A DNA stretch of 64,000 nt from Deltaproteobacteria bacterium HGW-Deltaproteobacteria-8 (GCA_002840405.1 PHAR01000002.1:248001-312000); one strand, 5' to 3'. Shown: positions 45,214 to 54,723, counted from the stretch's first letter. Notes: generated from the letters alone by a model not told the origin. A program made the numbers and translations.

Positions 45214-46371
45214 GTGCCGAAACGTTCCTCCGAGGCCCCGTCGCCCCTGGCCGGGGCCTTTGACATTGCGGGCTTCCGCGCGGGCCTGCTGGGCTGGTTC
45301 GCGGCCAACGCCCGGGACCTGCCCTGGCGCAGGACGCTTGACCCCTACCACGTCTGGCTCTCGGAGATCATGCTCCAGCAGACCCAGATGGACCGCGCCG
45401 TCCAGTACTTCGAGCGTTTTCTGGCGCGCTTTCCCGATGTTTCGAGCCTGGCCCTGGCGCACGAGGACGAGGTGCTCAAGCTCTGGGAGGGGTTGGGCTA
45501 CTACTCCCGCGCCCGGAACCTCATGGCTGCGGCGCGGGTTATCTTGAATGGGCATGGCGGCGTGTTCCCTGCGACCTTCGAGGCCGTGCGCGCGTTGCCG
45601 GGGGTTGGCCCGTACACCGCCGGGGCGGTCATGAGCGTGGCCTACAACGACCACCGCCCGGCCGTGGACGCCAACGTGGAGCGCGTGCTCTCCCGTGTGC
45701 TGGACATCGACCGCCCGGTGTCTGAGCCCGCCGTGAAGCGGCGCATCCTGGCTGCGGCCTGGGAGCTGGTGCCTCCAGGCGAGTCCCGGGCCTTCAACCA
45801 GGGGCTCATGGAGCTTGGCGCGCTGATCTGCGCCCCGCGCAAGCCCGACTGCCCGCGCTGCCCGGTGTCCGGGCTTTGCCTGGCGCGCGAGCGCGGCACC
45901 GCCCTGAGCCGCCCCGTGCCCACGGCCAAGCCGGAGACCATCCGCGTGGACATGGCCTGCGGGGTGCTGGTCACGGGCGGCCAGGTTTTCATTCAAAAGC
46001 GCAGGCGGGGCGATGTCTGGCCGGGCCTGTGGGAGTTCCCCGGCGGGGTCATGGAGCCGGGCGAGACTCCGGAGGCGGCCATGGTCCGCGAGTTTCGCGA
46101 GGAGACGGAGCTTCGCGTGCGCCCGGTGGGCAAGATCGCCGTGGTCCGCACGAGCTACACCCGCTACCGCATCACCCTGCACGGATACTTCTGCCAGGCC
46201 GAGCCCGGCCAGGACCCGGCCAGCGACCACCGCCTGCACGAGGCCGATGAGGCCCGGCTGGTGCGGCCCCAGGAGCTTGGCGTCTTCGCCTTCCCCTCGG
46301 GCCATGCACGGCTGTTGACGAGAATGCTGACGGATGTCCGTCTTGAGGGGCTGCTCACCAGCGCCGACTGA
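45214..46371 (+). CDS. mutY: A/G-specific adenine DNA glycosylase with a Nudix-type C-terminus
   Basis: A 385-residue base-excision repair enzyme removing adenine opposite 8-oxoguanine. It has the helix-hairpin-helix (LPGVGPYTAG), catalytic Asp in AVDANVERVL and the [4Fe-4S] loop C-X6-C-X2-C-X5-C (CAPRKPDCPRCPVSGLC). The C-terminal domain contains an almost complete Nudix box (GX5EX7REFREE), which standard MutY C-terminal domains lack. Translation starts at a GTG 6 bases after gpmA. Confidence 0.94.
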   Translation: MPKRSSEAPSPLAGAFDIAGFRAGLLGWFAANARDLPWRRTLDPYHVWLSEIMLQQTQMDRAVQYFERFLARFPDVSSLALAHEDEVLKLWEGLGYYSRARNLMAAARVILNGHGGVFPATFEAVRALPGVGPYTAGAVMSVAYNDHRPAVDANVERVLSRVLDIDRPVSEPAVKRRILAAAWELVPPGESRAFNQGLMELGALICAPRKPDCPRCPVSGLCLARERGTALSRPVPTAKPETIRVDMACGVLVTGGQVFIQKRRRGDVWPGLWEFPGGVMEPGETPEAAMVREFREETELRVRPVGKIAVVRTSYTRYRITLHGYFCQAEPGQDPASDHRLHEADEARLVRPQELGVFAFPSGHARLLTRMLTDVRLEGLLTSAD

Positions 46372-46408
46372 AGCCGTATCTCTCCAACATAAAGTGTGTT
46401 TTTAGGAC

Positions 46409-46424
46409 AGGCACGGAATGTGCT
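46409..46424 (+). promoter_or_regulatory. Sigma54-type promoter of the lysozyme-like gene
   Basis: AGGCACGGAATGTGCT fits the GG-N10-GC pattern of TGGCACG-N4-TTGCW with two changes. It lies 56 bases before the ATG at 46480. Flagellar and envelope genes of this group often use sigma54. Confidence 0.5.
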
Positions 46425-46479
46425 TTATCGGTCCCGAAGACCGTGCCGTGGTCAATATTTCGACGGCGGAGGGAGCACC

Positions 46480-47517
46480 ATGTCCAACGATCCAAACACC
46501 ATTGCGGAAGCCATCCGCGTCCTGAAAGAGTCCCAGTCCGGCCAGAGCGTGGACCTGCGCGGCGTGTCCCAGCGTGGCGCAAAGGCCCTTGACCCCAAGG
46601 CCATGGACCCCAAGATGATGGCCTTCCAGGCCCAGATGCAGATGGCCCAGCAGGCCATTGGCATCGACAACCAGAGCCTTGACCCCCAGCAGTCAAACCC
46701 CGCGTCCATGGCCTTTGACACGAACATCATCAACGACAGCATGATGATGGACGCGCTCAGCACCATCGCCCGGCTCACGGGCCAGCAGATGCCCAGCCTG
46801 CAGGCCGCGCCGGTGGCGCAGCTGGACAAATCCCTGACGCGCAACCCCGAGGTCCAGGGCCTGGGCTCCATCGCGGCCCTGTTCGAGTCCGGCGACAAGG
46901 GCGCGGCGGCCATCGGCTATGACCGCACCGGCGGAACGAGCTACGGCAAGTATCAGATTTCCTCGCGCGTTGGCACCATGAACCGCTTCCTGAATTTCCT
47001 CTCCGAGCAGGAGCCCGCCATGGCCGTGCGCCTGCGCAAGGCCGGCCCGGCCAACACCGGCTCCACCAAGGGGGCCATGCCCGCCGAGTGGGCCAGGATC
47101 GCCGCCGAGAGTCCGGAGCGCTTCGAGCGCCTGCAGACCGAGTTCATCAAGAAGGACCACTACCAGCCTGCGCGCGAGAAGATCCGGGAGATGACCGGGG
47201 TGGACATCGAGGCCAGCAAACCCGCCCTGCGCGAAGCCCTGTTCAGCACTGCGGTGCAGCATGGCGCTTCCGGCGCGGCGCGCATCTTCAACGCGGCCAT
47301 CGACAAGTTTTTGAACAAGCCTGCGGCCAGTCAGGCCTCTGTCGTGGGGACCAAAGGCTTCGAGCAGGCGCTGGTGAGCGAGGTCTACAGCAAGCGTTCG
47401 CACCAGTTCGGCGGCTCCACCGAGGCCGTGCGCCAGAGCGTGCGCGGCAGGCTCCAGCAGGAGAAGGACATGGTCCTGGCCATGCTGGAGAAGAAAGGCA
47501 TGAACAGGATCGTGTGA
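46480..47517 (+). CDS. Lysozyme-like peptidoglycan hydrolase domain protein
   Basis: A 345-residue protein. The N-terminal 120 residues are Met/Gln-rich and flexible. From about residue 128 there is a lysozyme-like domain (LFESGDKGAAAIGYDRTGGTSYGKYQIS), similar to the VgrG-3/chitosanase-type muramidase fold, with Glu as likely catalytic acid. No signal peptide is visible, so export by a flagellar or other specialised route is possible. GGAGGGAG precedes the ATG. It is a single gene behind the sigma54-type site, closed by a terminator. Confidence 0.75.
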   Translation: MSNDPNTIAEAIRVLKESQSGQSVDLRGVSQRGAKALDPKAMDPKMMAFQAQMQMAQQAIGIDNQSLDPQQSNPASMAFDTNIINDSMMMDALSTIARLTGQQMPSLQAAPVAQLDKSLTRNPEVQGLGSIAALFESGDKGAAAIGYDRTGGTSYGKYQISSRVGTMNRFLNFLSEQEPAMAVRLRKAGPANTGSTKGAMPAEWARIAAESPERFERLQTEFIKKDHYQPAREKIREMTGVDIEASKPALREALFSTAVQHGASGAARIFNAAIDKFLNKPAASQASVVGTKGFEQALVSEVYSKRSHQFGGSTEAVRQSVRGRLQQEKDMVLAMLEKKGMNRIV

Positions 47518-47549
47518 TCTGGGGAGATACGCACGTCCTGATGTGATGG

Positions 47550-47574
47550 AAGGCGCGCCTCGGCGCGCCTTTTC
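47550..47574. terminator. Bidirectional terminator
   Basis: AAGGCGCG pairs with CGCGCCTT around CCTCGG-type bases and is followed by TTTC. It lies between the converging lysozyme-like and NFACT genes. Confidence 0.8.
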
Positions 47575-49144
47575 ATTTGCCGGGGATCTGGCCGGAGTTC
47601 GCCGCGCTCAGCGCCAGACGCGTTTCAAGCGTCGGGTCCAGGGCCACGAGCAGGGTGGCCTGGATATGGTCCACGGCCACGCTGCCGATGGCCGCGCCCT
47701 TGACCTTGCGCACGTCGCGCACAAGAGCGCAGAGCACCTCGGCCTTGGCGTCGTCCTTGCGATAGCTCTTGAGCGCGCAGAGCCCGGCGGCCTCAAGCAG
47801 GCTGGCCTCGGGCACTTCCTGGTCCGGGAAGTCGCGCTTCAGGATAAGGTGCGCGCTGGGGCCACCCGCCACATGAAACCAGAGGTCGAACGGCCCGGCC
47901 GCACGCGAGAGCATGTCGTGGTTGGCCTGGCTGCTCTTGCCGCGCAGCAGCAGAAAGCCGTTTGAGGTGTGGAAGAGCGCCACGGCCAGACCCTGGTAGC
48001 GCTTGGGCAGGACAACAGGGGCCAGGGCCTTCTTGTCCTGTCCGGCTGGGGCCTTGCAGCGTCCAGCCTGGGCTGGGTACAGCTCCGGTCCGGTGCCTGC
48101 GGCCAGCTCGGCGCGCCTGCGCTCCACATGGGCCAGACCGCGCCTGCCTTTGGCCGCCTGCCTGAACAGCTGGACCATGTTCTCCACCGGGGTTAAGCGC
48201 GGGTCCAGCGGCACCTCCACCGGGCCGTGCTCCGGGTGATCCAGCACCATGCTCGGTTGCTGTGGCGTCACCTTCAGCCCGGACAGGGCTATCTGCAAAG
48301 CCTCTGCCGCAATGGACAGCCCAGCGAGCTTGCGGTGCCGCTCCTCGTCCTGGTCGAGCAGGCCTTGCTGGCGCTTCATGCGTTTGCGTGCTTGTCCAGC
48401 CTGGTCCACCATTTCGCTGTCCTCGGCCCGGGCGATCTGCGGGAACAGGGTGCGCTGGCCAAAGGCCGTGGCCGCCGCGTTGGCGCTGGCAAAGGGCTCG
48501 GTCCCGGGCAGGCCCGGGTCCCAGGCCAGGGGAGGGGAGGGCGGGCTCTCCGGTCTGAGGGGCATTGGCGGCAGGAAGAAGCTGTCGGACGCGCCGGTTT
48601 GCAGTCGTGCGAGCAGGCGCGCGGCCTGGGCCGGGTTCTCGGCAGCCAGGGCCGTCAGGCGCTTGCGCAGGGGCGGGGTGAGCTGCGGGTGCTCGCGCCA
48701 GATCTCGGCATTGTCCAGGACGAGCGTCAAAGGCGGCCAGGTTGGCTCTGGCGGTGCCGGGAAGTCGTCTTCGAGGGTGAGCCCGGTGCGCAGGTCGAAT
48801 ACGGCCCACTGCCCGGCTGCGGGCAGGTCGCGCGGGGACAGGGCAAAGGCCAGGCGCAGGTTCGGCCAGTCCACCCGTGCCTCGAGCAGGCGCCGTCCGG
48901 TGAGCCGCTTGCGCAGCCACATGACGCGCGTGGGCGGTGCGGGCGGATTGACGGGTCGGTCTGGGCTCAAAAAAAGCAGGCCCGCCGTTTTGGCGGGCCT
49001 GAAGATCAGGTGTGAGGTGCGGCCCTGGCCGTGCAGCGAAAAGACGAGGACCCCGTCTGCCGGGCCATGGATCTTTTCGAAGCGCTGGCCGCTGAGGGCC
49101 GTGGTCAGTTCGCCTGCCAGGAAGCGGAAGAAATTGGCTTCCAC
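47573..49144 (-). CDS. NFACT-family ribosome quality-control protein (RqcH-like)
   Basis: A 523-residue protein. The N-terminal NFACT-N domain (about 1-200) is followed by a coiled coil (about 255-295, 315-365), then NFACT-R (about 385-490; SNGFLLLRGKSSQANHDMLSRA and DLWFHVAGGPSAHLIL). RqcH adds alanine tails to stalled nascent chains on 50S subunits. The N-terminal DR-type motif is not obvious, so tailing activity is uncertain. The Pro-rich linker around 205-230 is longer than usual. Confidence 0.85.
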   Translation of the reverse strand: MEANFFRFLAGELTTALSGQRFEKIHGPADGVLVFSLHGQGRTSHLIFRPAKTAGLLFLSPDRPVNPPAPPTRVMWLRKRLTGRRLLEARVDWPNLRLAFALSPRDLPAAGQWAVFDLRTGLTLEDDFPAPPEPTWPPLTLVLDNAEIWREHPQLTPPLRKRLTALAAENPAQAARLLARLQTGASDSFFLPPMPLRPESPPSPPLAWDPGLPGTEPFASANAAATAFGQRTLFPQIARAEDSEMVDQAGQARKRMKRQQGLLDQDEERHRKLAGLSIAAEALQIALSGLKVTPQQPSMVLDHPEHGPVEVPLDPRLTPVENMVQLFRQAAKGRRGLAHVERRRAELAAGTGPELYPAQAGRCKAPAGQDKKALAPVVLPKRYQGLAVALFHTSNGFLLLRGKSSQANHDMLSRAAGPFDLWFHVAGGPSAHLILKRDFPDQEVPEASLLEAAGLCALKSYRKDDAKAEVLCALVRDVRKVKGAAIGSVAVDHIQATLLVALDPTLETRLALSAANSGQIPGK

Positions 49145-49189
49145 CGGGGCCTCCCTGGGCTGGACGGTTGGTGGACAGGGGGTGCTGGG

Positions 49190-49552
49190 CTAGTCGCCCC
49201 GGACCATCTCGTCTTCTTCCTGCTTGCTTTTGCAGTTGATGCACAAGGTCGTCATGGGCCGGGCCTTGAGCCGTGCGATGCCGATGTCGTCGCCGCATTC
49301 CACGCACACGCCGAACTCGCCGTCGTCGATACGCTGCAGGGCCTGCGTGATCTTCTTGATGAGTTTGCGCTCACGATCGCGCAGGCGCAGGGTGAAGGCG
49401 CGGTCGGACTCGGCCGTGGCCCTGTCCGCAGGGTCGGCGTAAACTTCAACGGTTTCGGTCATGTCATCGATAGTGGCCTGCCCCTTCTGGAGGATCTCCT
49501 CGAGCATGGCGTTGAGCATGTCCCGGAAAAACTGGATGTCTTTGGCTTCCAT
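49190..49552 (-). CDS. dksA: RNA polymerase-binding protein DksA
   Basis: A 120-residue protein with a coiled-coil part (about 1-75) and a zinc-finger at Cys83, Cys86, Cys104 and Cys107 (CVEC, CINC). DksA works with ppGpp to repress rRNA and tRNA promoters in starvation. GAGGAG lies 7 bases before the ATG at 49552. The neighbouring tRNA cluster would be a natural target. The stop is 45 bases from the NFACT gene start, so the two are probably cotranscribed. Confidence 0.93.
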   Translation of the reverse strand: MEAKDIQFFRDMLNAMLEEILQKGQATIDDMTETVEVYADPADRATAESDRAFTLRLRDRERKLIKKITQALQRIDDGEFGVCVECGDDIGIARLKARPMTTLCINCKSKQEEDEMVRGD

Positions 49553-49798
49553 GCGCAATCTCCTCAATGGCAGGAGCGGGAGGACCATCCATCGGGTCCG
49601 CGCCGCTCCGAGTTCAATGCGAATGCGCCTGATAAACCAAAAGCAAAGGACTTGTAAAGGGGCTGAAAATCCGCGCTGTCACTTTATTTCCAGAGAGCCT
49701 CTCCGGCTTGCCCGTGATTTTTGGGCGGAGGCGTGCCGGGCATTCCGCTTCCCATGAGCCTTCTTTGCAGCGTGCGTTGAAAACATGCTCTGTGAGGC

Positions 49799-49827
49799 TT
49801 GACACATGGTAGGGGCAAAGGTAGAAG
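49799..49827 (+). promoter_or_regulatory. Promoter of the tRNA cluster
   Basis: TTGACA (49799-49804) and TAGAAG (49822-49827) are 17 bases apart, 14 bases before the first tRNA. The rest of the dksA-tRNA interval (49553-49798) shows nothing else recognisable. Confidence 0.65.
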
Positions 49828-49841
49828 GTTCCCCCTGTTGG

Positions 49842-49916
<75 letters not shown>

Positions 49917-49924
49917 ATAGACGA

Positions 49925-49999
<75 letters not shown>

Positions 50000-50005
50000 T
50001 AATGA

Positions 50006-50080
<75 letters not shown>

Positions 50081-50092
50081 TGCTCTTTCTCG

Positions 50093-50120
50093 GGGGCCGG
50101 CCAATTATCGGCCCCGTTTT
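50093..50120 (+). terminator. Terminator-like hairpin inside the tRNA cluster
   Basis: GGGGCCG (50093-50099) pairs with CGGCCCC (50109-50115), followed by GTTTT. It could reduce expression of the third glycine tRNA. Confidence 0.6.
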
Positions 50121-50152
50121 CTCCTCCCGGATCGCCGGGTTCTTATATACGA

Positions 50153-50227
<75 letters not shown>

Positions 50228-50235
50228 TGACGATC

Positions 50236-50268
50236 AAAGGCCGACCCTTCACAGGGCCGGCCTTTTTC
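50236..50268. terminator. Terminator at the end of the tRNA cluster
   Basis: AAAGGCCG pairs with CGGCCTTT (with extra inner pairing) and is followed by TTC on the plus strand. It also serves the converging LIV operon ending at 50296. Confidence 0.75.
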
Positions 50269-50295
50269 GTTTACCGCTGGCGCGTCAGGAGCAGG

Positions 50296-51531
50296 TTAGT
50301 AGGTGCGCTCGTCAACCAGCCTCCTGGCGTCCTGGGCGATTGTTCCGGCCGCCTGGGCCTGGACCTCGGGTTTGAGCTTCAACAACGCCTGGAAGGCCGC
50401 CTGGAAGGCTCCTGCGTCGATGTCGCGCGTGAGTGCCAGGCGCACGGTGAGGCGGTCCTTGCCGCCGGAGTTGGTGAGGACGATCTGCCAGGCCTCGATC
50501 TGCGGGAACTGCACAGCCACCTGCGCGGCCTGGGCCGGATAGATGAACTGGCCCTTGACCTTGGCCGTGTCGTCGGCGCGGCCCTTGATGCCGTCGAGCC
50601 GGAGCGAGGTGCGGCCGCAGGGGCAGGGGGCCGGGGTGAGGCTCGAAAGGTCGCCCGTGGCCAGGCGCAGGAGCGGGTAGTCGCGGGTGAAGGGCGTCAC
50701 CACCACCTCACCGGTCTCGCCCAGGGGGAGAGGGCGACCGGTCTCGGGGTCGCAGATCTCGACATAGGCTCGCGAGGACAGGTGCATGCCCTGGGGCATT
50801 TCGCACTCGTAGGCGATGGAGCCCACGTCTGCGGTGCCGTAGCCCTGGCGCACGGTGCAGCCGAACATGTCCTCCACCTCGGTGCGCAGGGCTTCCGGCA
50901 GGCGCTCCGCAGCCACAAAGGCCTTGCGTATGCCGAGGTCCTTGCGCAGGTCCAGGCCGAGGCTTCTCGCCTTCTCGCCGATGACCTTGAGGTAGCTGGC
51001 CATGCCCACGAAGCCCGTCACCGGCAGCCGGCGCATGAGGTCCACCTGCACGTCGGTGTTGCCAGGCCCGGCCGGGATCACCGCGCAGCCGATCTCGCGC
51101 AGGGGCTCCTCCAGCATGAGCCCGGCCGGGGTCAGGTGATAGCTGAAGGTCATCTGCACCAGGTCGCCGGGGCGGAAGCCCGCTGCGAAAAAGCCCTCGG
51201 CCCAGCCCCAGTAGTCGTGTTCCGCGCCCTCTGGGTCGAAGATGGGCCCAGGGGACTGGTAGATGCGTTTCAGTTCGCCGGGCTTGCAGGTGAGCAGCCA
51301 GGACAGGCCGCGCTCGGCCTGGAGGCTTATGAGCTCCTTCTTGCGCAGGGGCGGCAGACGGGAAAAGGACGAAAGCGAGTCCAGGTCACGCAGGGTGAGC
51401 CCGGCGCGGTCCAGGCGGGCCTGGAACTCCTCGGAGTCCTTGGCGGCCCTCTCCAGGAGCTTCTTGATGGCCTTCCATTGCCGGGCTTCGCGTTTGTCGG
51501 GGCTCTGTGTCTCCAGGTCGTGGTAGAACAT
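50296..51531 (-). CDS. Phenylacetate-CoA ligase-like (PaaK family) adenylate-forming enzyme
   Basis: A 411-residue enzyme that would activate an acid with ATP and CoA. Family features are GYGTADVGSIAYEC (adenine-binding), the acidic RLATGDLSSL motif and the cysteine-containing CPCGRTSLRLDGIKGR before the C-terminal lid. The classical P-loop (S/TSGTTG) is degenerate (TYQSPGP), so the exact reaction is uncertain. It is the last gene of the LIV-type operon, 33 bases after livF, hinting that the imported substrate is thioesterified. Confidence 0.85.
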   Translation of the reverse strand: MFYHDLETQSPDKREARQWKAIKKLLERAAKDSEEFQARLDRAGLTLRDLDSLSSFSRLPPLRKKELISLQAERGLSWLLTCKPGELKRIYQSPGPIFDPEGAEHDYWGWAEGFFAAGFRPGDLVQMTFSYHLTPAGLMLEEPLREIGCAVIPAGPGNTDVQVDLMRRLPVTGFVGMASYLKVIGEKARSLGLDLRKDLGIRKAFVAAERLPEALRTEVEDMFGCTVRQGYGTADVGSIAYECEMPQGMHLSSRAYVEICDPETGRPLPLGETGEVVVTPFTRDYPLLRLATGDLSSLTPAPCPCGRTSLRLDGIKGRADDTAKVKGQFIYPAQAAQVAVQFPQIEAWQIVLTNSGGKDRLTVRLALTRDIDAGAFQAAFQALLKLKPEVQAQAAGTIAQDARRLVDERTY

Positions 51532-51563
51532 CGGTGGCAACCTCTCTGGCCGGTGGGCGCGGA

Positions 51564-52382
51564 CTAGCCCAGCCAGCGCTTGCGGCGGCGGTAGTGCTTG
51601 ACGTCGCGGTAGCTTTTCTTGTGTCCGGCGTGGCCCATGCCGAGATAGAACTCCTGCACGTCGGGGTTGTCCAGCAGGTTTTTGGCCTCGCCTTCCATGA
51701 CGATGCGGCCGTTTTCCATGATGTAGCCGCGCCCGCTCACCGACAGGGCGGCGCGGGCGTTCTGCTCCACCAGCAGCACGGTGACGCCCTCGTTCTTGTT
51801 GATGCGCGTGACGATCTCGAAGATTTCCTCCACCAAGAGCGGTGCCAGGCCCAGGCTCGGCTCGTCGAGCAAAAGCAGGCGCGGCCTGGCCATGACGGCC
51901 CGCCCGATGGCCAGCATCTGCTGTTCGCCGCCGGACATGTATCCGGCCAGCTGCTTGCGGCGTTCGGCCAGGCGCGGGAAGTATGTGTAGACCTTCTCGA
52001 TGCTCTCGGCGAACTCGCTGCGGGGCCTGGTGTGCGCCCCGCAGCGCAGGTTCTCCTCAACGGTGATGTCCACGAAGATGCGCCGGCCCTCCATGACCTG
52101 GAAGATGCCCCGGCGCACGATCTGCTCCGGCGCGATGCCTTGGATGGGCTTGCCGTCGTAGACCACGCTTCCGGCCGTGACCTCTCCGTCCTCGCTTAGG
52201 AGCAGCCCGGAGATGGCCTTGAGCGTGGTGGACTTGCCCGCGCCGTTGGCGCCAAGCAGGGCCGTGATCTCGCCCTCGCGCACGCTGAGCGAGAGGCCCT
52301 TCAGCACAAGCACGACGTCGTTGTACACGACCTCCAGGTTCTCCACCTGGAGCACATCTCTCGCGGTCACCATCTTGTTCAT
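51564..52382 (-). CDS. livF: LIV-type ABC transporter ATPase LivF
   Basis: A 272-residue ATPase with Walker A GANGAGKST, signature YMSGGEQQMLAIGRA, Walker B LLLLDEPSLGLAP and switch His replaced by Gln in LLVEQNA, as usual in LivF. The C-terminus carries a basic extension (HKKSYRDVKHYRRRKRWLG) longer than normal. It partners LivG for uptake of branched-chain or related amino acids. Confidence 0.93.
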   Translation of the reverse strand: MNKMVTARDVLQVENLEVVYNDVVLVLKGLSLSVREGEITALLGANGAGKSTTLKAISGLLLSEDGEVTAGSVVYDGKPIQGIAPEQIVRRGIFQVMEGRRIFVDITVEENLRCGAHTRPRSEFAESIEKVYTYFPRLAERRKQLAGYMSGGEQQMLAIGRAVMARPRLLLLDEPSLGLAPLLVEEIFEIVTRINKNEGVTVLLVEQNARAALSVSGRGYIMENGRIVMEGEAKNLLDNPDVQEFYLGMGHAGHKKSYRDVKHYRRRKRWLG

Positions 52383-52386
52383 AACC

Positions 52387-53589
52387 CTACTTGCCGAGCC
52401 ACTCGGCCTTGCGGTCCAGGTTCTCCTGGGTCACGAAGGTCAGCTTGCCGCCGCTGATCTTGTACAAGAACACGGACATGCTGGGGCGGTGGTCCGTGGG
52501 CAGGAAGGAGATCTTGGGCGCCAGGCCCATGGGATCGAAGTCCTTCATGCCCTCCAGGGCCGCCTTGATGCTTGCGCCGGTGACCGGGCCCTTGGCAGCG
52601 GCCAGGCGTAAGCCCTCGCCCATGGCCAGCATGGACACGAAGCCGCGCATGAAGTGGGTCATCTGCGGCTGGTTCTTGGTGATCTCCAGGATGGTCTTCA
52701 TGCCCGGCACGTCCTGCCCGTAGATCGCGGCGGCCTGCAGGCTGAACGCGCCCTCGCTGGCGTCGCCGGCCATCTTGAGCAGGTTCTCGTCCGAGCCCCA
52801 GATGTTGGTGAAGAAGGTGGCCTTGAGCCCGATCTTCTTGGCGTCTTTCAGAATCACGGCCGTGGACGGGGTGGTGCCGCCGCACCAGATGTAGTCAGGC
52901 TTCTTGTCCTTGAGCGGCAGCAGCTGGGTGGTGGCGTCGATGGCCTTCAGGTCCACGTTGGCCTCGCCCACGAGCTCGAAGCCCAGCTCGCTGGCGTAGT
53001 CCTTGGCAGCCTGGATGGGCGAGATGCCGTAGGGGTGGTCGGGGTACAGCAGCGCCAGCCGGGGTTTGCGGGACTCCTTCCAGTTGTCCTTGAAGTACTT
53101 GAGCGCAGCGCGCACCTGGGTGGAGTAGTCGGCCGAGGTGAAGAAGTTGTAGGGAGCGGTCTTGGGGTCGGTCAAATGCGCCGAGTAGGAGGCCGAGAAG
53201 TAGGTGATCTCGTCCTTGGCCGTGGTGCGCATGAGCGCCTCGGTGACGTTGGTGCCGAAGCCCTGGATGGCCACGACCTTGTCCTGGGCGAACTTCTTGT
53301 AGATCGAGAGCCCCTGCTGCACGTTGTAGGCGTCGTCCTGCAGGTCGAAGTTGATCTTCATGCCCGCGATGCCGCCCTGGGCGTTCAGGTATGCCACACC
53401 CGCCTTGACGCCCTCGGCGTAGGGCACGCCCACCGAGGAGGTGGGGCCGGAGAGGTCGATGATGCCGCCGATCTTGATCTCCTTGGCCGCAGCCGCCTTG
53501 TCGTCCTTCTTTTCGCCGCCGCAGGCCACGAGCGCCAGCGCCGACATGATGACCATGGCCAGGGCCGCGAACCGGAACATTCTTTTCAT
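52387..53589 (-). CDS. LIV-type periplasmic substrate-binding lipoprotein
   Basis: A 400-residue lipoprotein with lipobox LALVACGG near residue 23. The two-lobe fold begins KIGGIIDLSGPTSSVGVPYAEG, as in LivJ/LivK and amide-urea binding proteins. It gives the importer its specificity. Substrate could be a branched-chain amino acid or an aromatic/organic acid; two acyl-CoA ligases in the operon favour an acid. GGGGGAG precedes the ATG at 53589. Confidence 0.92.
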   Translation of the reverse strand: MKRMFRFAALAMVIMSALALVACGGEKKDDKAAAAKEIKIGGIIDLSGPTSSVGVPYAEGVKAGVAYLNAQGGIAGMKINFDLQDDAYNVQQGLSIYKKFAQDKVVAIQGFGTNVTEALMRTTAKDEITYFSASYSAHLTDPKTAPYNFFTSADYSTQVRAALKYFKDNWKESRKPRLALLYPDHPYGISPIQAAKDYASELGFELVGEANVDLKAIDATTQLLPLKDKKPDYIWCGGTTPSTAVILKDAKKIGLKATFFTNIWGSDENLLKMAGDASEGAFSLQAAAIYGQDVPGMKTILEITKNQPQMTHFMRGFVSMLAMGEGLRLAAAKGPVTGASIKAALEGMKDFDPMGLAPKISFLPTDHRPSMSVFLYKISGGKLTFVTQENLDRKAEWLGK

Positions 53590-53673
53590 AAGCTCCCCCC
53601 TATTCTCTCTTACGGTTGAACCATCGCCCACACGGTGTGCCCCGGCCCGCCCGGGCCTGGGTAATAGCGCCGC

Positions 53674-54720
53674 CTAGTGGGCAAAGGGATACAGTTTCCA
53701 GTAGGCCTTGATGAGTCTCCAGCGATGGGCCATGCCCTCGGGCTCGAAGATCAGAAAGAGCATGAGCACCAGGCCGAAGACGCCCTCGCGCAGGGCGTTG
53801 AGGTGCTGGCTGATGTTCGGCAGCACGTCCGAGATGGAGCCGGACAGCCCGCTTAGGACCTCCGGCAGGAGGGTCATGAACACCGCGCCCATGACCGAGC
53901 CCGTGACGCTGCCCAAGCCCCCGATGACGATCATGGCCAGGTAGGAGATGGACAGCGTGATGCCGAACTGCTCGGCGGACAAGAACAGGGTGTAGTGGGC
54001 CCACAGGCCCCCGGCCACCCCGGCCAAAAACGACGACAGGCCGAAGGCCGCCAGCTTGTAGGCGAAGAGGTTCACCCCGGCGATCTCGGCTGAGAGGTAG
54101 AAGTCGCGGATGGAGATAAAGGCCCGGCCATGCCGCGTGCGCAGGACGTTGGTGACCATGAGCAGGGACAGGGCCGCCGCCGTCAGCAGCAGATAGAACA
54201 TCCTGCGCTCATTGTTGAAGGAGAAGCCGAAAATCTGCGGGGCGTCGACCATGAGCCCGCGTGAGCCGCCCGTGGCCGACTCCCAGTGCAGGAACACGAA
54301 CTCCAAAATGAGCTGGGCGGCCAGGGTGGCGATGGCCAGGTAGATGCCCTTGAGCCGCAGCGAGGGCACGCCGAAGACCATGCCGGCAAAGGCCGCAGCG
54401 AAGCCGCCCAGAAGAAGCGCCGCGACGAAGGGCACGCCGTGGAGCGTGGCCTGGGCCGCGGCGTACGCGCCCACGCCCAGGAACGCGCCGTGGCCGAGCG
54501 AAATCTGGCCGCACACGCCGGTGAGCAGGTTGAGCGACACCGCGCCGATGACCGCGATCATGATGAGGTTCAGCATGGACACGGCGTAGCTGCCCAGCAC
54601 CCAGGGCGCGGCCAGGAGCACGGCCACGAACAGGCCCAGGCAGGTCTTTTGGAACCCGCTCTGGAACACCGCGGCCTCGGCCCGGTAGCTTTCGAAAAAC
54701 AGTCCGCACTTGCCGCGCAT
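53674..54720 (-). CDS. livM: LIV-type ABC transporter permease LivM
   Basis: A 348-residue membrane protein with about nine helices and the family motif GQISLGHGAFLGVGAYAAA. It forms the channel with LivH. It starts 3 bases after the livH stop. Confidence 0.93.
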   Translation of the reverse strand: MRGKCGLFFESYRAEAAVFQSGFQKTCLGLFVAVLLAAPWVLGSYAVSMLNLIMIAVIGAVSLNLLTGVCGQISLGHGAFLGVGAYAAAQATLHGVPFVAALLLGGFAAAFAGMVFGVPSLRLKGIYLAIATLAAQLILEFVFLHWESATGGSRGLMVDAPQIFGFSFNNERRMFYLLLTAAALSLLMVTNVLRTRHGRAFISIRDFYLSAEIAGVNLFAYKLAAFGLSSFLAGVAGGLWAHYTLFLSAEQFGITLSISYLAMIVIGGLGSVTGSVMGAVFMTLLPEVLSGLSGSISDVLPNISQHLNALREGVFGLVLMLFLIFEPEGMAHRWRLIKAYWKLYPFAH

Positions 54721-54723
54721 GGC

